64,000 bases of DNA from Oscillospiraceae bacterium (GCA_902778115.1 CACYWG010000008.1:1-64000); one strand, 5' to 3'; shown: positions 32,749 to 42,268, counted from the stretch's first letter. A program made the numbers and translations. Notes: generated from the sequence alone by a model not told the origin.

Positions 32749-33207
32749 ATGAGTAAACTGACCGACCGCATCGCGGAGCTGGCCCGGCCCCATGTCGAGG
32801 CCGAGGGCTGCAGCCTCTGGGATGTGGAATATGTCCGCGAGGCGGGCACCTGGTACCTGCGCATTTTTATCGATAAAGAAGGCGGCCTGTCCATCGACGA
32901 CTGCGAGCGCATCAGCCGCCGGCTCGATCCGGTGCTGGATGAGGAGGATCCCATCCCCGACAGTTATGTGTTCGAGGTGGGCTCCGCCGGCGCCGACCGG
33001 GAGCTCAAGCGCCCGGGTGACTTTGAGCAGTTCATGGGCAGCGAGGTGGACGTCAGGCTCTACCAGCCCGTGGACGGCAGCAAGCTCTACACCGGCACGC
33101 TCTGCGGCTATGACAACGGCCGCGTGAGCATCGATTGCGGCGGAAAGAGCCGCAGCTTTGACAAATCACAGCTCGCGCAGGTTCGACTGCACGTGAAGAT
33201 CAGCTAA
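32749..33207 (+). CDS. rimP: Ribosome maturation factor RimP
   Basis: 152-residue RimP, needed for 30S maturation. The N-terminal domain contains LRIFIDKEGGLSIDDCERISRRL and the next segment YVFEVGSAGADRELKRPGDF, both family signatures (in most relatives SPGLDRPL; here SAGADREL). First gene of the nusA operon, as in most bacteria. Confidence 0.94.
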   Translation: MSKLTDRIAELARPHVEAEGCSLWDVEYVREAGTWYLRIFIDKEGGLSIDDCERISRRLDPVLDEEDPIPDSYVFEVGSAGADRELKRPGDFEQFMGSEVDVRLYQPVDGSKLYTGTLCGYDNGRVSIDCGGKSRSFDKSQLAQVRLHVKIS

Positions 33208-33227
33208 GAGATAAGGGGTAAGAGACA

Positions 33228-34280
33228 ATGAACGCAGATTTTTTCCAGGCCATTGAGGATATCGAAAGAGAAAAGGGCATCCCCCGCGGCTATATGTACG
33301 ACAAGATCCGCCAGGCCATGCTGGCCGCCTTCCGCCGCGACAATCCCGAGTGCGAGGATAACGTCGAGGTGCTGATGGACGAGGACAAGAAGAACATCGA
33401 GATGGTCGTGTACAAGACTGTGACCGACGAGGTCGCGGACCCGAGCCACGAGATCAACCTCGAGGCCGCCAAGAAGGTCAGCCGCCGTGCCAAGCTCGGC
33501 GATCTGCTGCCCATCCCCGTGGACACCAAGAAATTCGGCCGCATCGCCGCCCAGGCTGCCAAGCAGATCGTCACCCAGGGCATCCGCGAGGCTGAGCGCG
33601 GCATCGTCTATGAGCAGTTCACCTCCAAGGAGCACGAGATTCTGACCGGCGTCGTGTCCCGCATCGAGCCGCGCAGCGGCGCCGTTTCCATCCGCATCAG
33701 CTCCAACAGCGAGTTCACCGAGGCCATGCTCTCGGCCAACGAGCGCATCAAGAACGAGGAACTGAAAGAGGGCGACCGCATCAAGGTCTATGTGGTCGAG
33801 GTGCGCAATTCCACCCGCGGTCCCCAGGTGCTCATCAGCCGCACCCATCCGGGCCTTGTCAAGCGCCTGTTCGAGCTCGAAGTGCCCGAAATCTATGACG
33901 GCACCGTGGAGATCAAGTCCATCGCCCGCGAAGCCGGCAGCCGCACGAAGATGGCCGTGTGGTCGGCCGATCCGAACGTCGATCCGATCGGCGCCTGCGT
34001 CGGCCCCAAGGGCGGGCGCGTGGCCAGCATCGTCGACGAGCTCGGCGGCGAGAAGATCGATATCGTGAAGTACAGCGAGCAGCCCGAGGAGTACATCGCC
34101 GCCTCTCTGTCTCCCTCCGAGGTGCTCAGCGTCACCATGCTCGAGGACGGCAAGAGCTGCCGCGTCATCGTGCCGGACAACCAGCTGTCCCTGGCCATCG
34201 GCAAGGAGGGCCAGAACGCCCGCCTGGCCGCCAAGCTCACCGGCTACAAAATCGATATCAAGCCCCAGAGCGAGGCCTGA
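33228..34280 (+). CDS. nusA: Transcription factor NusA
   Basis: 350-residue NusA of Gram-positive length, lacking the acidic C-terminal repeats of E. coli. RNA polymerase-binding N-terminal domain (about 1-130), S1 domain starting at LTGVVSRIEPRSGAVSI, then two KH domains (EAGSRTKMAVWSADPNVDPI, IGKEGQNARLAAKLTG). It promotes pausing and termination. Together with the leader terminator it suggests autoregulation. Confidence 0.95.
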   Translation: MNADFFQAIEDIEREKGIPRGYMYDKIRQAMLAAFRRDNPECEDNVEVLMDEDKKNIEMVVYKTVTDEVADPSHEINLEAAKKVSRRAKLGDLLPIPVDTKKFGRIAAQAAKQIVTQGIREAERGIVYEQFTSKEHEILTGVVSRIEPRSGAVSIRISSNSEFTEAMLSANERIKNEELKEGDRIKVYVVEVRNSTRGPQVLISRTHPGLVKRLFELEVPEIYDGTVEIKSIAREAGSRTKMAVWSADPNVDPIGACVGPKGGRVASIVDELGGEKIDIVKYSEQPEEYIAASLSPSEVLSVTMLEDGKSCRVIVPDNQLSLAIGKEGQNARLAAKLTGYKIDIKPQSEA

Positions 34281-34290
34281 GCCGCAAAAA

Positions 34291-34407
34291 GCCTCCCTTC
34301 CGCAGAAGGGAGGAGGACCGCGCTTGCGCGGTGGAGGGTTTCCTGATTCGCTTTGCGGGCTAACCCTCCGTCGACTTCGTCGACAGCTCCCTTTTGCGAA
34401 AGGGAGC
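34291..34407. repeat. Miniature element with palindromic terminal inverted repeats (copy 2)
   Basis: 117-bp chain of hairpins: CCTCCCTTC/GAAGGGAGG, CCGCGC/GCGCGG, GGAGGGTT/AACCCTCC, GTCGAC/GTCGAC and GCTCCCTTT/AAAGGGAGC. The two end hairpins are also inverted copies of one another, as in 8691-8835. It sits between nusA and rnpM inside the operon. Confidence 0.65.
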
Positions 34408-34435
34408 CAATTCCAACGGAAAGGTGGTCGAGACA

Positions 34436-34705
34436 ATGGTGCAAAAGAAAATACCGATGCGGCAGTGCCTCGGCTGCCGGGAACAGAAAGCGAAGAAGGA
34501 CCTGATCCGGGTCGTGAGATCTCCGGAGGGAGAAATCAGCCTGGACTTTCGGGGCAAGGCCTCCGGCCGCGGCGCTTACGTCTGCCCGCAGGCGGACTGC
34601 CTGAAAAAGGCGATCCGCGCCCGGGCGATCGAGCGCGCTCTCGGCTGCCCGATCCCGGCGGAGGTCTATGAAGAATTACAGAAACAGATGGAGGCCGGGG
34701 AATGA
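34436..34705 (+). CDS. rnpM: RNase P modulator RnpM (YlxR)
   Basis: 89-residue YlxR/DUF448 protein. IPMRQCLGCREQKAKKDLIR at the N-terminus and GRGAYVCPQADCLKKA in the middle are the family signatures. It has been described as an RNase P-binding regulator in Bacillus. ATG 34436 has GAAAGGTGG upstream. It overlaps ylxQ by an ATGA. Confidence 0.92.
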   Translation: MVQKKIPMRQCLGCREQKAKKDLIRVVRSPEGEISLDFRGKASGRGAYVCPQADCLKKAIRARAIERALGCPIPAEVYEELQKQMEAGE

Positions 34706-35121
34706 AGGAAAAAGCCCTGAAGCTGCTCGGCCTCATGCGCAGGGCCAACGCCATCCAGCCCGGGGAAGACCGGGCGGGCGACACGGTGCAGGCGGGCAGG
34801 GCCAAGCTCCTGCTGCTGGCATCCGACACCGCGGACAACGCCCGCCGCCGGGCCGAGCATCTGGTCAACGGACGGCGCGCGCAGCTGGTCGAGCTGCCCT
34901 TTGACCGGACGGAACTCGGCGAGGCGCTGGGACTCGGCGGCTGCTCGATGGCAGCCGTGACCGACCTCGGCTTTGCCGGCGCGCTGACGGAGCTGCTTGC
35001 GGCCATCGATCCGGAGCGTTACGCGGAGCTTGCGGCGGAGACCGACCGGCGCCGCAGCAAGGCGCAGCGGCGGAAAAAAGAGACAGAGGCCCTGAAAAGG
35101 AAAAAGAAAAATAATTGTTGA
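34702..35121 (+). CDS. ylxQ: L7Ae-family RNA-binding protein YlxQ
   Basis: 139 residues. The L7Ae/L30e/S12e fold occupies about 1-100 (KLLGLMRRANAIQPGEDRAG, AKLLLLASDTADNA), followed by a long, very basic tail (RRRSKAQRRKKETEALKRKK) that is longer than in Bacillus YlxQ. Expected to bind kink-turn RNA. Between rnpM and infB, the conserved position. Confidence 0.9.
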   Translation: MKEKALKLLGLMRRANAIQPGEDRAGDTVQAGRAKLLLLASDTADNARRRAEHLVNGRRAQLVELPFDRTELGEALGLGGCSMAAVTDLGFAGALTELLAAIDPERYAELAAETDRRRSKAQRRKKETEALKRKKKNNC

Positions 35122-35161
35122 TTGGGAAAAACATGGATCTTCGCCGGAAGGGAATGTCAAT

Positions 35162-35302
35162 CGTTTTTGAAGCAGCTCTGCCGCTTCGAAAACACCCTGA
35201 GGCGAGCCAAGCGAGCCCTCGCGCCGACCAAATGCGGCGGATACGCATCGCCGCATGCGATGAGCGCGAGAACCTCAATTGCAAAACAGGGTTTTGCAAT
35301 TG
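35162..35302 (+). promoter_or_regulatory. Heavily structured infB leader
   Basis: In the 204-bp gap before infB: hairpin GTTTTTGAAGC/GCTTCGAAAAC, an outer pair CTCGCGC/GCGCGAG enclosing ATGCGGCG/CGCCGCAT (35232-35256), and a perfect 12-bp hairpin CAATTGCAAAAC/GTTTTGCAATTG (35276-35302). The last stem ends 9 bp before the infB Shine-Dalgarno sequence. It may be related in design to the repeats at 12378 and 37795. Confidence 0.5.
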
Positions 35303-35325
35303 ACTAAAATAAGGAGGACGAACGG

Positions 35326-37707
35326 ATGAGTATGATCAAATATCGCGTGCATGAGGTGGCCAAGGATTTCGGCGTGGGATCGAAAGTGATCTCCCAGATC
35401 CTGACCGACTATATCGCGCCTCCTAAGAATCATATGCAGGTGCTGGAGACCCCGGAGCTGGACGTGATCTTTGAGTACATGACCCAGCACAACCAGGTGG
35501 AGAGCCTGGAAGAGGTCTTCAAGGTCACGCCGAAGGCGGAAGCCGCGCCGAAGAAGGAAGAGCCCAAGGCGGAGACCGCTTCCGCACAGGGCAAGGCCGC
35601 GCCCGCGAAGGGCGACAGCAAGGCCAAGGCGCCCGCCGCCCCGGCACAGAGCGCGCCGCAGCCCCAGGCCCAGCAGCCGAAGGCCGAGAAGAAGGAGAAG
35701 CCCCACACGCCGCGCCAGGTCGCGGAGAAGCGCGTGGTGGACACCCGCGGCGGCGCGGCCGTGAATATCGAGAAATATAACGAGAAGTTTGAGGACCTGG
35801 CGGGCCAGAAGGCCGCCAAGCCCGGCATGCAGCGCGGCAACAAGGAGAAGTTCACCAACAAGAACAAGCAGCGCCAGGCGGCGCAGCCCTCCAACAAGCG
35901 CCGCCAGGAGGAGCGCGACAAGATGCAGAAGCTGCATCTGGAGATCGCCAAGAAGCAGCCCGTCAAGGTGGAGATCCCCGACGAGATCTCCGTGGGCGAG
36001 CTGGCCTCCCGCATGAAAAAGACGGCCGCCGAGGTCATCAAGCAGCTGTTCAAGCTGGGCGTGTTCGCCTCTGTGTCCGAGGTTATCGACTATGATACCG
36101 CCGCGCTGGTAGCCATGGAAATGGGCTGCAAGGTCGAGCGTGAGGTCATCGTCACAGTGGAGGAGCGCCTCATCGACGACCACGAGGACGCCGAAGAGGA
36201 TCTGCAGCCGCGCGCCCCGGTCGTGGTGGTCATGGGCCACGTCGACCACGGCAAAACGTCTCTGCTGGACTACATCCGCCACGCCAAGGTCGCCGCAGGC
36301 GAGGCCGGCGGCATCACCCAGCACATCGGCGCCTACACCGTGGACATCAACGGCAGCCCCATCACCTTCCTCGACACCCCGGGCCACGAGGCCTTCACCT
36401 CCATGCGCGCCCGCGGCGCCATGGTCACCGATATCGCCATCCTGGTGGTCGCCGCGGACGACGGCATCATGCCGCAGACCGTGGAGAGCATCAACCACGC
36501 CAAGGCCGCGAACATCCCCGTGGTCGTGGCCATCAACAAGATGGATACCGTCGGCGCCAACCCCGAGCGCATCAAGCAGCAGCTGACCGAATACGACCTC
36601 GTCAGCGAGGAATGGGGCGGCGACACGATCGTCTGCCCGATCTCCGCCAAGACCGGCATGGGCATTGAGAACCTGCTGGAAAACCTGGTCGTTCTGGCCG
36701 AGGTGCAGGAGCTGCGCGCCAACCCCAACCGTGCCGCCAAGGGCACCGTCATCGAGGCACGCCTTGACAAGGGCCGCGGCCCGATCATGACCGTCCTCGT
36801 GCAAAACGGCACCCTCAAGCTCGGCGATATCATCATCGCCGGCACCGCTGTCGGCCGCGTGCGCACGATGATCAACGACAAGGGACAGCGCGTCACCGAG
36901 GCCGGTCCCTCCACCCCGGTGGAGATCTCCGGCATGAGCGAGGTGCCCAGCGCCGGCGATACCTTCAACGCCGTCAATGACGAGCGCATGGCCCGCGAAC
37001 TCGCGGAGGAGCGCCGTGTCGCCGCGCAGAACCAGACCCTCGGCACCGCCAAGAAGGTCAGCCTGGAGGATCTGTTCAGCCAGATCCAGGCCGGCGAGAT
37101 GAAGACCCTGAACCTCATCGTCAAGGCGGACGTGCAGGGCTCGGCCGAGGCGGTCAAGAGCTCGCTGGAGAAGATCTCCAACGACGAGGTCCGCGTCAAG
37201 GTCATCCACAGCGCTGTCGGCGCGATCAACGAGAGCGACGTCATGCTGGCAGCCACCTCCGGCGCCATCATCGTGGGCTTCAACGTCCGCCCGGACAACG
37301 CCGCCCGCGACAGCGCCGCCCGCAGCAAGGTGGATATGCGCATGTACCGCGTCATCTACGACTGCATCGAGGAGATCGAGTCTGCCATGAAGGGCATGCT
37401 CGCCCCGAAGTTCAAGGAGGTCGTCATCGGCCACGCCGAGGTGCGCGAGACCTACAAGGTCTCCAAGGTCGGCACGGTCTGCGGCTGCTACTGCACGGAC
37501 GGCAAGATCCAGCGCGGCTGCGAGGTGCGCGTGCTGCGCGACAACATCGTCATCCACGAGGGCGACCTGGCTTCGCTGCGCCGCTTCAAGGACGACATGA
37601 AGGAAGTCGCTGCCGGCTATGAGTGCGGCATGCAGGTCGAAAAGTTCAACGACATCAAGGTCGGCGACGTGATCGAGTGCTTCGTCATGGAGCAGATCAA
37701 GGAATAA
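35326..37707 (+). CDS. infB: Translation initiation factor IF-2
   Basis: 793-residue IF-2. IF2_N domain at the start ([20 protein letters not shown]), then an Ala/Lys/Pro-rich linker to about 210, a second IF2_N-like module ([20 protein letters not shown]), the G domain with [12 protein letters not shown] near 305, DTPGHEAF near 350 and NKMD near 405, and the C-terminal domains that bind fMet-tRNA. It delivers initiator tRNA to the 30S subunit using GTP. RBS GGAGG before ATG 35326. Confidence 0.96.
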   Translation: MSMIKYRVHEVAKDFGVGSKVISQILTDYIAPPKNHMQVLETPELDVIFEYMTQHNQVESLEEVFKVTPKAEAAPKKEEPKAETASAQGKAAPAKGDSKAKAPAAPAQSAPQPQAQQPKAEKKEKPHTPRQVAEKRVVDTRGGAAVNIEKYNEKFEDLAGQKAAKPGMQRGNKEKFTNKNKQRQAAQPSNKRRQEERDKMQKLHLEIAKKQPVKVEIPDEISVGELASRMKKTAAEVIKQLFKLGVFASVSEVIDYDTAALVAMEMGCKVEREVIVTVEERLIDDHEDAEEDLQPRAPVVVVMGHVDHGKTSLLDYIRHAKVAAGEAGGITQHIGAYTVDINGSPITFLDTPGHEAFTSMRARGAMVTDIAILVVAADDGIMPQTVESINHAKAANIPVVVAINKMDTVGANPERIKQQLTEYDLVSEEWGGDTIVCPISAKTGMGIENLLENLVVLAEVQELRANPNRAAKGTVIEARLDKGRGPIMTVLVQNGTLKLGDIIIAGTAVGRVRTMINDKGQRVTEAGPSTPVEISGMSEVPSAGDTFNAVNDERMARELAEERRVAAQNQTLGTAKKVSLEDLFSQIQAGEMKTLNLIVKADVQGSAEAVKSSLEKISNDEVRVKVIHSAVGAINESDVMLAATSGAIIVGFNVRPDNAARDSAARSKVDMRMYRVIYDCIEEIESAMKGMLAPKFKEVVIGHAEVRETYKVSKVGTVCGCYCTDGKIQRGCEVRVLRDNIVIHEGDLASLRRFKDDMKEVAAGYECGMQVEKFNDIKVGDVIECFVMEQIKE

Positions 37708-37725
37708 CAGTTTATAGATTTTATA

Positions 37726-37748
37726 CGGGCGCGGGATTCCCGCGCCCG
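37726..37748 (+). terminator. Hairpin after infB
   Basis: CGGGCGCGGG pairs with CCCGCGCCCG across ATT. There is no T-run, so it may stabilise or pause rather than terminate. Confidence 0.4.
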
Positions 37749-37794
37749 AAGCACAGAATTTGTTATTGAAAGAATTCAATCAAAACGGTGTCGC

Positions 37795-37955
37795 GGGGGA
37801 GCGCGAGGGGGCAAGGCCCGCCTCGCGTTTCGGTCATCCGCCGTCCGAAAAAGGCCGTGTCCCGGGCTTTTTCGGGTAAAGGCATTTTGACGGGTCAAAA
37901 TGCCCGGCGGCAGCAGCGCCGTCAAACAGTTCGTAAGAACTGATTGACAAGCTGC
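37795..37955. repeat. Branched structured intergenic repeat (copy 2)
   Basis: Same opening and fold as 12378-12525: GCGAGG/CCTCGC hairpin; CCGCCG (37838-37843) closing on CGGCGG (37905-37910); inside it CCGAAAAAG/CTTTTTCGG (37845-37875) and GGCATTTTGAC/GTCAAAATGCC (37881-37904); then CAGTTC/GAACTG flanked by GTCA and TGAC. Stem sequences differ from copy 1 but pairing is kept. It ends about 40 bp before rbfA. Confidence 0.7.
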
Positions 37956-37994
37956 GCGGGAGAGCCGCGCCCGGTTTTAATAGGAGGAATCGAA

Positions 37995-38366
37995 ATGCCT
38001 TCCAACAAACTGGCAAGGACCAACGACGATATCCAGCGCGTGCTGGCCGCCAAGCTCCGGGAGATCAAGGATCCCCGCGTGCAGCAGGGCATGATCAGCG
38101 TCACCCGCGTGGAGACCACCGGCGACCTGCGCTATGCCAAGGTCTGGCTGAGCGTGCTGGGATTGGAAAATGAAAAAGAGTTCCGCCGCGGGCTCAAATC
38201 CGCCGCCGGCTGGCTGCGGCATGAGCTGGGGCAGAGCCTCGAGCTGCGCTATACGCCCGAACTCGTGTTCGAGGTCGACCACAGCATCGAGTACGGCGCC
38301 CACATCAGCCAGGTGATCCAGTCGCTGGACATCCGGCCCGACGAGGACGAGAACCATGAAGGCTGA
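37995..38366 (+). CDS. rbfA: Ribosome-binding factor A
   Basis: 123-residue RbfA with a type-II KH fold. KLARTNDDIQRVLAAKLREIKDPRV at the start and RYTPELVFEVDHSIEYGAHI near the end are family signatures. It assists 16S 5'-end maturation. ATG 37995 follows TAGGAGGA. It overlaps nrnA by 11 bp. Confidence 0.94.
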   Translation: MPSNKLARTNDDIQRVLAAKLREIKDPRVQQGMISVTRVETTGDLRYAKVWLSVLGLENEKEFRRGLKSAAGWLRHELGQSLELRYTPELVFEVDHSIEYGAHISQVIQSLDIRPDEDENHEG

Positions 38367-39288
38367 GCAGTGCGCAAAGCTTCTGCTGAAGCAGGACCGC
38401 ATCCTGCTCGTCACGCACAATAACCCCGACGGAGACACCGCGGCCAGCGCCTCCGCGCTGTGCTCGGCGCTGCGGCGGCAGGGGAAGACCGCCTTCCTCT
38501 ATCCCAATCCGCAGCTCGGCGCGCGCCTGCGCGCCTATGCGGAGCAATTTTTTGCCCCGGCGGATTTCACGCCCGCGTATACCGTGACGGTGGACGTGGC
38601 GACGGAAAAGATGTTCGCCCGCGGCTTTGAGGGAAAGGTCGATCTCGCGATCGACCACCACCCGACCAACTCCCACTATGCGAAGGCCGAGTGCATCGAC
38701 GATCGGCGCGCCGCCTGCGGCGAGATCGTGCTGCAGATCATCAAGGCCATGGGCGGCGTGACGAAGGAAGAGGCGGACATGCTCTACATCGCCCTCTCCA
38801 CCGACTGCGGCTGCTTCCAGTACGCCAACACCGACGCCCACGCCTTCCGCTCGGCGGCAGAGCTGCTGGAGCTCGGCGCGGACAATGCGGACATCAACCA
38901 GGTCTTCTTCCGCCAGGTCTCTCCGGCGCGGCTGAAGCTCGAGGGCATGATCTACAGCGGCATGCGCTTTTATCACGACGGGAAGATCGCCGTGAATTTC
39001 ATCACGCAGCAGATGCTGCGCGAGACCGGCGTGACGGAAGAGGAGCTCGACGATGTCGCGGGGCTGGTTGGCCGCGCCCGGGGTCACCGGGTCGGCCTCA
39101 CGATCCGCGAGAATCCGGACGGGACGAGCAAAATCTCCGCCCGCTGCGGCCCGGACTTTGACGTGAGCGCGCTGTGCGCCGTGTTCGGCGGCGGCGGACA
39201 CAAGATGGCCGCCGGCTGCAACATCCATGAAAAGCCCGAGCGGGCCTGCGAGCTGCTGCTGCAGGTGATCGAGGAGCTGTGGGCGTGA
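38356..39288 (+). CDS. nrnA: DHH-family nanoRNase/pAp phosphatase NrnA
   Basis: 310-residue DHH/DHHA1 phosphoesterase. THNNPDGDTAAS near residue 20, the DHH triad in AIDHHPTNSHYA near 97, and the RNA-binding GGGGHKMAAG near 285 are intact. It degrades short oligoribonucleotides and pAp. The rbfA-nrnA-truB-ribF order is conserved in Clostridia. It overlaps truB slightly. Confidence 0.92.
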   Translation: MKAEQCAKLLLKQDRILLVTHNNPDGDTAASASALCSALRRQGKTAFLYPNPQLGARLRAYAEQFFAPADFTPAYTVTVDVATEKMFARGFEGKVDLAIDHHPTNSHYAKAECIDDRRAACGEIVLQIIKAMGGVTKEEADMLYIALSTDCGCFQYANTDAHAFRSAAELLELGADNADINQVFFRQVSPARLKLEGMIYSGMRFYHDGKIAVNFITQQMLRETGVTEEELDDVAGLVGRARGHRVGLTIRENPDGTSKISARCGPDFDVSALCAVFGGGGHKMAAGCNIHEKPERACELLLQVIEELWA

Positions 39289-40160
39289 ACGGCATCCTGC
39301 TCATCGACAAGCCTTCCGGCTGGACCAGCAGTGATGTCGTGGCCAAGCTCCGCGGCGTGCTGCACGAAAAGCGCATCGGCCACGCCGGCACGCTCGACCC
39401 GATGGCGACGGGCCTGCTGGTGCTCTTTGTCGGGCGGGCGACCCGCGCCTGCTCCTTCGCGGAGGCGGACGATAAGGAATACCATGCCGGGCTGCGCCTG
39501 GGCCTCACGACCGATACCCAGGACGTGACCGGCCGTACGCTGCGCGAAAGCGATGCATCTTTCGTTACGGAGGAAACGCTGCGCGAGGCCCTGGCAGGTT
39601 TCGAGGGCGAGATCGGGCAGATCCCGCCGATGTATTCGGCCATCAAGCAAAACGGGAAAAAGCTCTACGAGATCGCCCGGCGCGGCGGGGAAGTGGAGCG
39701 AAAGCCCCGCCCCATCACCGTATACCGCCTGGCGCTGACCGGGCGCGACGGGGAGGACTGGCTGCTCGACATCGAATGCTCCAAGGGCACCTATGTGCGC
39801 ACGCTCTGCCACGATATCGGCGAGAGCCTGGGCTGCGGCGGCTGCATGAGCGCGCTGCGGCGCGTGCGCGCGGGCGCCTTTTCCGTGCAGGAGGCGCACA
39901 CGCTGCCGGCGGTGATCGCCGCGGCGGCAGAGGGCCGCGCCGAAGAGCTGCTGCTGCCGCTCGACGGCCTCTTTGCCGCGCACCCGGCGCTGAGCGTCGG
40001 CGCGGAGGCCGAGCGCCGCATTCGCTGCGGAAACGACGCGGCGCTGCCCGACACGCCGGATGGCGTCTGGCGCGTCTATGGCGAGAGCGGCAACTTTCTC
40101 GCGCTCTGCCGCACGGAGGCGGGCGCATTGAAAACGATCAAAAGCTTTTTCGAGGTATAA
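39285..40160 (+). CDS. truB: tRNA pseudouridine(55) synthase
   Basis: 291-residue TruB. NGILLIDKPSGWTSSDVV at the start and the catalytic-aspartate motif GHAGTLDPMATGLL near residue 35. GTG 39285 is chosen over GTG 39279 since GAGGAG then lies 8 bp upstream; it overlaps the nrnA stop codon (GTGA). It makes the T-loop pseudouridine in tRNA. Confidence 0.94.
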   Translation: MNGILLIDKPSGWTSSDVVAKLRGVLHEKRIGHAGTLDPMATGLLVLFVGRATRACSFAEADDKEYHAGLRLGLTTDTQDVTGRTLRESDASFVTEETLREALAGFEGEIGQIPPMYSAIKQNGKKLYEIARRGGEVERKPRPITVYRLALTGRDGEDWLLDIECSKGTYVRTLCHDIGESLGCGGCMSALRRVRAGAFSVQEAHTLPAVIAAAAEGRAEELLLPLDGLFAAHPALSVGAEAERRIRCGNDAALPDTPDGVWRVYGESGNFLALCRTEAGALKTIKSFFEV

Positions 40161-40164
40161 AACG

Positions 40165-41073
40165 ATGCCAAACAGCAAACGGGCCATCGCGCTCGGCTTT
40201 TTCGACGGAGTACATATCGGGCATGCGGCGCTGCTGAACAAAACGAAGCAGCGCGCAGCCGAGATCGGCGCCATGCCCTCGGTGCTCTCCTTTGACGTGC
40301 ACCCGGACACGCTGGTGTTCGGCAAAGAGGTGCCGCTCATCAACAGCGCCATCGGGCGCGAGGAGATCATCCGCCGCTGCTTCGGCATCGACAATGTGGT
40401 GTTCATCCACTTCAACCAGCATGTGATGCGCATGCCCTGGCGGGACTTTGCCGACTCGGTGATCGACGAGCTGCAGGCTGCCTGGATCGTCGTCGGCCAT
40501 GATTTCAGCTTTGGCTACCGCGGCGAAGGCACGCCGGCGAAGCTGCGCGATTACTGCGCCGGACGCGGCGTCGGCTGCGATGTGATCGAGGCCGTGACGC
40601 TCGACGGGCGCGTGGTGAGCTCCACCTATATCCGCACCCTGATTGAGCGCGGTGACATGGAGGATGCCGCGCGATTTCTCGGCCACCCGCACACCCTGGC
40701 CGATACCGTGCACTCCGGCTACCACCTCGGCTCCAAGCTCGGCGCGCCGACCATCAACATGTTCTTCCCGGACGGCGTACTGGTGCCGCGCCACGGGGTT
40801 TACGCCGCGCGGGTCTTCCTGGAAAACGGCGAGAACTACATGGCCGTCACCAATGTCGGCGTGCGCCCGACGGTGAGCGAGGGCAACCGCGTGAGTGTGG
40901 AGAGCCACCTCCTGGACTACGAGGGCAACCTCTACGGCCGGCAGGCGCGCGTAGAATTTCACGCCTTCCTGCGTGAGGAGACGAGGTTCCCGGATATCGA
41001 AACCCTTTCGGCGCAGATCCGGCGCGACGCGGATGCGGCCAGAGCCTGGTTTGCCGCGCATCCGGAGGCGTAA
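40165..41073 (+). CDS. ribF: Bifunctional riboflavin kinase/FAD synthetase
   Basis: 302-residue RibF. N-terminal FAD synthetase domain with LGFFDGVHIGHAALL and a VGHDFSFGYRGEGT loop; C-terminal flavokinase domain with TINMFFPDGVLVPRHGVYA and NVGVRPTV. It makes FMN and FAD. It is the last gene of the translation block and lies next to the flavin-dependent Rnf-like operon, an arrangement that makes biochemical sense although they have separate transcripts. Confidence 0.94.
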   Translation: MPNSKRAIALGFFDGVHIGHAALLNKTKQRAAEIGAMPSVLSFDVHPDTLVFGKEVPLINSAIGREEIIRRCFGIDNVVFIHFNQHVMRMPWRDFADSVIDELQAAWIVVGHDFSFGYRGEGTPAKLRDYCAGRGVGCDVIEAVTLDGRVVSSTYIRTLIERGDMEDAARFLGHPHTLADTVHSGYHLGSKLGAPTINMFFPDGVLVPRHGVYAARVFLENGENYMAVTNVGVRPTVSEGNRVSVESHLLDYEGNLYGRQARVEFHAFLREETRFPDIETLSAQIRRDADAARAWFAAHPEA

Positions 41074-41114
41074 AGCACAAAAACACCAGGGAAAAACAGG
41101 AAAAATCGACAGGA

Positions 41115-41157
41115 AACGCACCGTTTTGTACAAATTGCAAAACGGTGCGTTAATTTC
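41115..41157 (+). terminator. Terminator of the infB-ribF transcript
   Basis: AACGCACCGTTTTG pairs with CAAAACGGTGCGTT across a 9-nt loop and is followed by AATTTCTT. Confidence 0.8.
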
Positions 41158-41186
41158 TTGACAGATTGAATGGAACGTGATACATT
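41158..41186 (+). promoter_or_regulatory. Promoter of the Rnf-like operon
   Basis: Consensus TTGACA (41158-41163), 17-bp spacer, TACATT (41181-41186), immediately after the terminator. No operator palindrome is visible. Confidence 0.75.
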
Positions 41187-41244
41187 GAGCATGGTTTGAT
41201 GCGAGAGCATGAAACCGAAAACTTTGTATTTGGGAGAATGAAAA

Positions 41245-42246
41245 ATGAAAAAGATTTTTGCACTGATCCTTGCACTGTGCATGGTTCTGGCGCTGGCTGC
41301 CTGCGGCGCGCCGAAGACTGCCGAGTACAAGCTGGGCATGGGCATCAGCCTGAACATGGACAGCTCCAAGGAAGGCAACGCGCAGGTCGACGCCTGCTGC
41401 GCCGCCGTCGTGCTTGACGCCGAAGGCAAGATCGTCGCCGCCAAGATCGACGTTGCGCAGAACAAGATGGACATCACCGACGGCCAGGTTGCCACTGACG
41501 CTGAGTTCAAGACCAAGCTCGAGCTGGGCGACGACTACAACATGGTCAAGTTCTCCGATGCTACCCATGAATGGTACGAGCAGGCTGCCGCTTTCGAGCA
41601 GTATGTGATCGGCAAGACCGCCGACGAGGTCTCCGGCATGCCCACCACCACCCTCGATAACGGCCATGTCGTCACCACCGACGAGGCCCTCTACGCCACC
41701 TGCTCCATCTCCATCAGCGATTTCCAGGAAGCCATCGTGAAGGCCTGCAACGACGAGCAGGGCAAGAGCTTCACCTCCGACGGCAACTTCAAGCTCGGTC
41801 TCGCCATCAACTCCACCGCTGACGAGTCCAAGGCTGCCACCGCCGAGGAAGACGGCGTTGTGAAGATGTACAGCGAGTTCGGCGCTGTCGTTCTCGGTGC
41901 CGACGGCAAGATCCTTGCCGCTGTGACCGACGCCACCCAGCCGCAGATCACCATCAACGCTGCCGGCGAGATCGTCGAGACCAAGTTCGGCGGCACCAAG
42001 CGTGAGCTGAAGGAAGGCTACAACATGGTCGCTTACTCCAACGCCACCCTCGAGTGGTACGAGCAGGCCAAGAACTTCACCGACTTTGCCACCGGCAAGA
42101 CCCCCGCTGAGCTGCAGGGCGTCGAGACCAAGGTCAATGACGAAGGCCACACCGTTTTCGCCGACGAGGCGCTGTACGCCAGCGTTTCCATCAGCATCGA
42201 CGGCATGACCGCCGTCCTGGTCAAGGCTGCGAATAACGCCGCCTGA
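41245..42246 (+). CDS. Lipoprotein with two tandem homologous domains, Rnf-associated
   Basis: 333 residues. Lipoprotein signal with lipobox LAAC (Cys20). The mature protein is an internal duplication: domain 1 starts YKLGMGISLNMDSS and domain 2 FKLGLAINSTADES. Both contain A-x-V-L-x-A-x-GKI-A-A, a GYNMV-like (DYNMV/GYNMV) element, EWYEQA and D-EALYA-SISI segments. The strand pattern (VLDAEGKIVAAKID) resembles FMN-binding RnfG/NosR-type domains, but no S/T-G-A-T flavinylation motif is present. It is first in the operon, so it is likely an extracytoplasmic partner of the complex. The family name is not known to me. Confidence 0.75.
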   Translation: MKKIFALILALCMVLALAACGAPKTAEYKLGMGISLNMDSSKEGNAQVDACCAAVVLDAEGKIVAAKIDVAQNKMDITDGQVATDAEFKTKLELGDDYNMVKFSDATHEWYEQAAAFEQYVIGKTADEVSGMPTTTLDNGHVVTTDEALYATCSISISDFQEAIVKACNDEQGKSFTSDGNFKLGLAINSTADESKAATAEEDGVVKMYSEFGAVVLGADGKILAAVTDATQPQITINAAGEIVETKFGGTKRELKEGYNMVAYSNATLEWYEQAKNFTDFATGKTPAELQGVETKVNDEGHTVFADEALYASVSISIDGMTAVLVKAANNAA

Positions 42247-42268
42247 TTCGGGGCAAAAAACATAGGGG

